Source: Flavobacterium sp. FEMGT703F (GTDB taxonomy: Bacteria > Bacteroidota > Bacteroidia > Flavobacteriales > Flavobacteriaceae). Taken from it: a DNA stretch of 64,000 nucleotides. The notes below the pieces were generated by a model. That model worked only from the letters and a program-made list of their open reading frames with translations, did no database searches and was not told the DNA's origin. A program made the position numbers and the translations under genes. Positions 60,306-64,000 of this stretch are shown piece by piece (the stretch's first letter is position 1; each line of letters opens with the position of its first letter). The DNA is taken from assembly GCA_002786385.1 (NCBI GenBank), contig PGCN01000007.1, positions 333,591 through 397,590 on the forward strand, given 5' to 3'.

Positions 60306-62108
60306 TTACCTGCCGGATTTTACAAATTGTGTCACGTATTGTAAACCGCTAGCGGTAACAAAAGAAATCACATAAGTCCCTTCGGATAATCGGTCTACCT
60401 CAATCGAAGCATTTTGCAAAGTTCCCTTGAGAATACTTCTGCCCAAGGCATCAAAAATTTCATATTGCAAGTCTCCTAATCCCAAATTGTATTGCACCTT
60501 GAGCACTTTTACCGTAGGAACCGGATACAACACCAACTGTTGGAGCAGTTCCGATTCGGTTAAATTCAGCGTATTGGTCGTGGTAAAACTCCAGGTATCC
60601 GACCATAAACTCACATTGCCGTTAACGTTCGCTCTAACCCTCCAGTAATATACTGTATTGGTTGCCAAATTTTGAATGAGTGTACTGGTGGCATTGGTGG
60701 TAAAGCCGGAAGCAACCAAGGTAGTAAAAGCCGGACTCAAAGACACTTCAAACTGATAATTCTGAATTTGATTGAGTTGGTTCCATACCAAAGTAGGCGA
60801 AACCGAAACATTGGTAGCCCCGTTGTTGGGCGATTGCAACACTACTTTTTCATTGTACACCACGTTTACCCCAATTACTTTTCGGTACACCGGTCCCCAT
60901 TGGTTGTCTAAGGCTTTTGTTCTTAGCTGCAAAACATGCAAACCGGAATCTACAGTTACCGCTAACGATTGAGATACTGCTTCCAAGGCTTCATCGAAAT
61001 TGCCGTCAAAGGCCAGCAAGGCAGTTCCGTTGCCTACACCGGGATCCGTGTCCCAAAAATATTCTGCTTGGGTGATGGCTACGGCAAAATTAGTATTGTT
61101 GTTGGGTGTTAATCGGAATACTTTTCTGAAACTCGGACTCCAACTACCGTCTTGCGCTTTAACCCTAACATGCAATACATGATCCCCTTGAGCCGGTAGC
61201 GTCGTGTTATTGGTAAAAACCGATTCTAAAGCTTGATTAAAATTACCGTCAAAGGCCAATAAAGACAAACCGTTTCCTATTCCGGGGTCATTGTCCCAAA
61301 AATACTCCGCTTGTGTGATTTGGACACCCAAATTGGTATTGTTGTTGGGAACCAATCGAAATACCTTTCTGAAACCGGGGCTCCAGGAACCGTCTTGGGC
61401 TTTTACCCTAATATTTAAGATATGGTCGCCCACCGCAGGGAGCGTAGCGTTATTTTGAAACACGGTCTCTAACGCTTGGTTGAAGTTCCCATCAAAAGAC
61501 AATAGCGGAAAACCATTCCCAACCCCCGGATCGTCGTCCCAAAAGTATTCGGCCTGTGTTAGGGTTGCCCCAACATTGGTGGCACTGTTGGCCATTAATC
61601 GGAATACCTTTCGGAAACTCGGACTCCAAGAGCCGTCTTGAGCTTTAACACGAACCTGCAACACATGGTCTCCCACAGCCGGTAAGGCCGCCGCAGTAAC
61701 AAAAACCGCCTCCAAGGCTTGGTTAAAGTTGCCGTCAAAGGCCAATAGCGTTGTGCCATTCCCTAGCCCGGGATCTACATCCCAAAAGTATTCGGCTTGT
61801 GTAACCTTTACCTCTAAATTGGTATCGCTGTTGTCGGATAGTCTGAAAAACTTTTTAAACGTAGGTCCCCAACTACCGTCTTGCCCCTTTACTCGAACCT
61901 GCAGGATGTGATTGCCTACTGCCGGTAAAGTAGCACTGTTGGTGAATACCGACTCCAAAGCCTGATTGAAATTCCCATCCAATACGGTTAAGGGTACTGC
62001 ATTGCCTTGCCCGGGATCGGTATCCCAAAAATACTCCGCTTGCTGCAGGGTTTGCCCCAGAGCCCATTGTGTAAGCAACAAGGTGAATAAAACAATTACT
62101 CTTTGCAT
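60306..62108 (-). CDS. T9SS-secreted protein with five 81-residue repeats
   Basis: The protein is 600 residues from the ATG at 62108 (MQRVIVLFTLLLTQWALGQ). The ATG at 62177 would add a non-signal leader. Five repeats of 81 residues start with QAEYFWDTDPG-type sequence (from residues 23, 104, 185, 266 and 347). A fibronectin type III-like domain follows (YQFEVSLSPAFTTLV, NTVYYWRVRANVNG), then the T9SS type A sorting domain (LYPVPTVKVLKVQYNLGL, GTYVISF). It is exported to the cell surface by the gliding/T9SS system. An adhesive or structural role is inferred. Confidence 0.88.
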   Translation of the reverse strand: MQRVIVLFTLLLTQWALGQTLQQAEYFWDTDPGQGNAVPLTVLDGNFNQALESVFTNSATLPAVGNHILQVRVKGQDGSWGPTFKKFFRLSDNSDTNLEVKVTQAEYFWDVDPGLGNGTTLLAFDGNFNQALEAVFVTAAALPAVGDHVLQVRVKAQDGSWSPSFRKVFRLMANSATNVGATLTQAEYFWDDDPGVGNGFPLLSFDGNFNQALETVFQNNATLPAVGDHILNIRVKAQDGSWSPGFRKVFRLVPNNNTNLGVQITQAEYFWDNDPGIGNGLSLLAFDGNFNQALESVFTNNTTLPAQGDHVLHVRVKAQDGSWSPSFRKVFRLTPNNNTNFAVAITQAEYFWDTDPGVGNGTALLAFDGNFDEALEAVSQSLAVTVDSGLHVLQLRTKALDNQWGPVYRKVIGVNVVYNEKVVLQSPNNGATNVSVSPTLVWNQLNQIQNYQFEVSLSPAFTTLVASGFTTNATSTLIQNLATNTVYYWRVRANVNGNVSLWSDTWSFTTTNTLNLTESELLQQLVLYPVPTVKVLKVQYNLGLGDLQYEIFDALGRSILKGTLQNASIEVDRLSEGTYVISFVTASGLQYVTQFVKSGR

Positions 62109-62118
62109 AAAGACGGGA

Positions 62119-63321
62119 TTAACGGTCAAAACCTTCTGCTTTAATTTGCACCGGACTTCCTGTAGTAGTGACACCAAAAGGAACCTCTAACCAAAACACT
62201 CTCGAACTCCCGGTAATAGGAAAGTAATTATCCAACGAATAACTTCCTCCAAAACAACCGGCATCCCCAACTGACAAGTCTAAATCATAAAATTCAAAAC
62301 TCGGATCAGCACCGTTCAAAGCCGGTGTAGGCAAAACTAATTGACCGGTAGTGGCATTCACCGGATTGGCAGTCAAGGTAACATCGGTAGTGGAAGCTGC
62401 CGGATACGCCACCAAGGTATTCATGATATAATTATAGGAACTGGAGTTACCGGAAGCGGCCACTATAGCATTTGGAGCAAAGTTAGACACTGAAAATTGT
62501 GACGCTTGAAAAATATTATTTTTAATTAGTGCCGGCGAGGATAAACTCAAATAGCGCGCTCTTCCGGTAGAAAAATTTGAGTATGGGGTCACTACAGTAT
62601 TATTGATAATGTTCATCTTATTTTGCGTAGCCACAAAAGTATATTCTATACTATGTGTATTGGCTACGGTATTGATGAGATTTCTTCTGATGAAATTATT
62701 GTAAATGTTTAAGAAGATATTAGAGCTGCAAAATATTCTTGGTGTAATATTGGCCACGATATTGAGGGTATCATCTGCAATTGAGGTAGAGTTGGCTATC
62801 TGAATCAAAGTGGCTTCATTGTTCAATTGATTCCCGAGCACTCTACCGTGAGAAAGGATAATGGAACCGCTCTCCAAAATATTGGATACCACACTAACAT
62901 AGTATTGGTTGTTAAAATTGATGCTTCCACCGTCTAAAATACAGCCCATAATATTCACATTGGTTCTCCAACCGGCCGTAGCACCACTGATGTCCCCGGA
63001 GACCAAGTGAGCCCCAATAAGGGTTACGGTTCTGTTGTTGAGTGCCGTGATGACCACATTCCCTTGAATGCGATACCGAACATCGTTGGTAGCTGAGACT
63101 ATCTCTAAACTTTTATCGATGGTAATGTTTTCAATATAAGGATTACCGCCAATTTTGGGATGCACAATAATACGGTCACCGTTTACAGAGGCAGTGATGG
63201 CGGCTGATATGGTACTAAAAGTCCCGCTCGGTCCGTTTTCCTGCACTATCCGATCTACAGCAAAAGAATAATTGAATAGACATAAAAAAGCGAATGTTTG
63301 AAGTAGTGTTTTTGTTTTCAT
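62119..63321 (-). CDS. Secreted right-handed beta-helix-like protein
   Basis: The protein is 400 residues with a signal peptide (MKTKTLLQTFAFLCLFNYSFA). Repeated short strands with Asn- and Ile-rich turns (TISAAITASVNGDRIIVHPK, NVVITALNNRTVTLIGAHLV, GCILDGGSINFNNQYYVSVV) look like a pectate-lyase-type beta-helix. No catalytic residues are visible. It lies 10 bases upstream of the T9SS repeat gene, so the two are cotranscribed, and it may share the same surface structure. Confidence 0.75.
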   Translation of the reverse strand: MKTKTLLQTFAFLCLFNYSFAVDRIVQENGPSGTFSTISAAITASVNGDRIIVHPKIGGNPYIENITIDKSLEIVSATNDVRYRIQGNVVITALNNRTVTLIGAHLVSGDISGATAGWRTNVNIMGCILDGGSINFNNQYYVSVVSNILESGSIILSHGRVLGNQLNNEATLIQIANSTSIADDTLNIVANITPRIFCSSNIFLNIYNNFIRRNLINTVANTHSIEYTFVATQNKMNIINNTVVTPYSNFSTGRARYLSLSSPALIKNNIFQASQFSVSNFAPNAIVAASGNSSSYNYIMNTLVAYPAASTTDVTLTANPVNATTGQLVLPTPALNGADPSFEFYDLDLSVGDAGCFGGSYSLDNYFPITGSSRVFWLEVPFGVTTTGSPVQIKAEGFDR

Positions 63322-64000
63322 CTTATTTTTTTTAGAATTGTTTTTATAATTTTTCCAATTGTTGGTGTTCTATGATTTAAATCCATAAAAAAGCCCCTTT
63401 TTAAGTTATTCAAAACGGTAGCAAGCTTACTCACTTAAGCATTGATTTCGTTATAACTCAAAAAGCCTTTATGAAAATTGCGCAACTGTATGAGAATCCA
63501 CCAGCGGAAAGCCCACAGTAAGTACCGGAAAGTTTGTAGAGGTTGATTAGCAACTTTTTATCAGTATAATTTATTCTTTTTCAACACAAAAATAGTTAAT
63601 GAAAAGGAGAAAAAAAATACCCCTCAAATTGTAATTTTCACTACCTGATTAGAGGTATTTTTCACTGCACCATTGGCTGTTTTGTCAGTTCGAGTGTTGC
63701 GAAGCAACGTATCGAGAATATGTCAGTTTGAGTACCCCGCAGGGCTTACTTCTCGATACTTCCCGATGCATCGGAAAACACGACGTGACGTGATGAGGGT
63801 GTTAAGCTTGAAAAGGTTTGCTAATACTTCTACTCCCGTCAGTTCGAGTGTTTTTTTATGGAGTGAAACGGAACAAAAATTTTATCGACCCGAGCGCAGC
63901 GAACTGAGCGTAAGCTAGAACCGTTGAAGTAACCAAACCTTCTCGATTAGCTTCGCTCAATTCGGCTATAGCCTCGGGTCTATTCTAAAACTCAAAAGCT
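63322..64000. other. Gene-free end with flavobacterial repeats
   Basis: No gene is supported. gtcagttcgagtg and variants occur at 63684, 63722 and 63838, with ccccgcagggc and cgatgcatcgg palindromes between them, a dispersed repeat family of flavobacteria. The remainder is AT-rich. Confidence 0.55.

Noticed and set aside
63673..63918. 81-residue plus-strand ORF at the right end
   Set aside because: It is the translation of a dispersed gtcagttcgagtg repeat, with no other support.

Overview
The window looks like a Flavobacterium-type genome (Bacteroidota, Flavobacteriaceae). The signs are AT-rich DNA with few Shine-Dalgarno sequences, a T9SS C-terminal sorting domain, an RteC protein, Bacteroidetes-type tyrosine integrases, DUF2911, DUF3347 and DUF6660 proteins, and short palindromic repeats typical of flavobacteria.

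Layout. (1) 1-3086 is chromosomal flank: the start of a secreted GxSxG hydrolase, a lipoprotein, a small secreted protein and repeat-rich DNA. (2) 3087-12748 is integrated element A (about 9.7 kb). It carries a single-chain restriction-modification enzyme, an orphan tyrosine recombinase, a probable HUH-type Rep protein, an excisionase-like HTH protein and its own integrase. (3) 12732-54174 is integrated element B (about 41 kb). It holds a phage-like four-gene cassette, a gene-poor stretch full of long inverted repeats, a very large metal-resistance cluster, and a right-hand module of replication protein, AAA+ loader, HTH protein, RteC and integrase. (4) 54159 onward is chromosomal flank: tRNA-Ser(UGA), a MoxR/ChlI-like AAA+ with VWA partner, a two-component system and two secreted proteins.

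The 3' end of the intact tRNA-Ser gene (54159-54243, minus strand) recurs as 17 identical bases at 12732-12748 and 13 at 3087-3099. Each integrase gene lies just inside the tRNA-proximal end of its element. I therefore read the window as two elements inserted in tandem at one tRNA gene. I see no conjugation genes in either.

The metal cluster is entirely on the minus strand. From 37936 down to 16904 lies a copper/silver module: HMA and DUF3347 periplasmic proteins, a YVTN beta-propeller, TlpA, a haem-binding protein, a CusA split by one in-frame stop, CusC, two CusB-like adaptors, a nuclease-like protein, an AraC regulator with its own HMA sensor domain, a CopA-type P-ATPase, a MerC/GDCCVxC protein, a DUF2911 protein and a multicopper oxidase fused to a CopB-like outer-membrane domain. 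From 49273 down to 38129 lies a Zn/Cd/Co module: DUF6660, a CzcA-TolC fusion, CzcB, an HMA protein, a bestrophin, a SpoIIAA-like protein, MgtC, a ZntA/CadA ATPase preceded by a tiny CxxC peptide and a terminator hairpin, and a Cys-rich secreted protein.

The most unusual points are the tandem tRNA insertion with candidate arm sites, the inverted-repeat array at 16042-16714, the possible leader-peptide attenuator ahead of the Zn/Cd ATPase, the nuclease-like gene inside the copper operon, and palindromic repeats inserted in frame in the replication gene.
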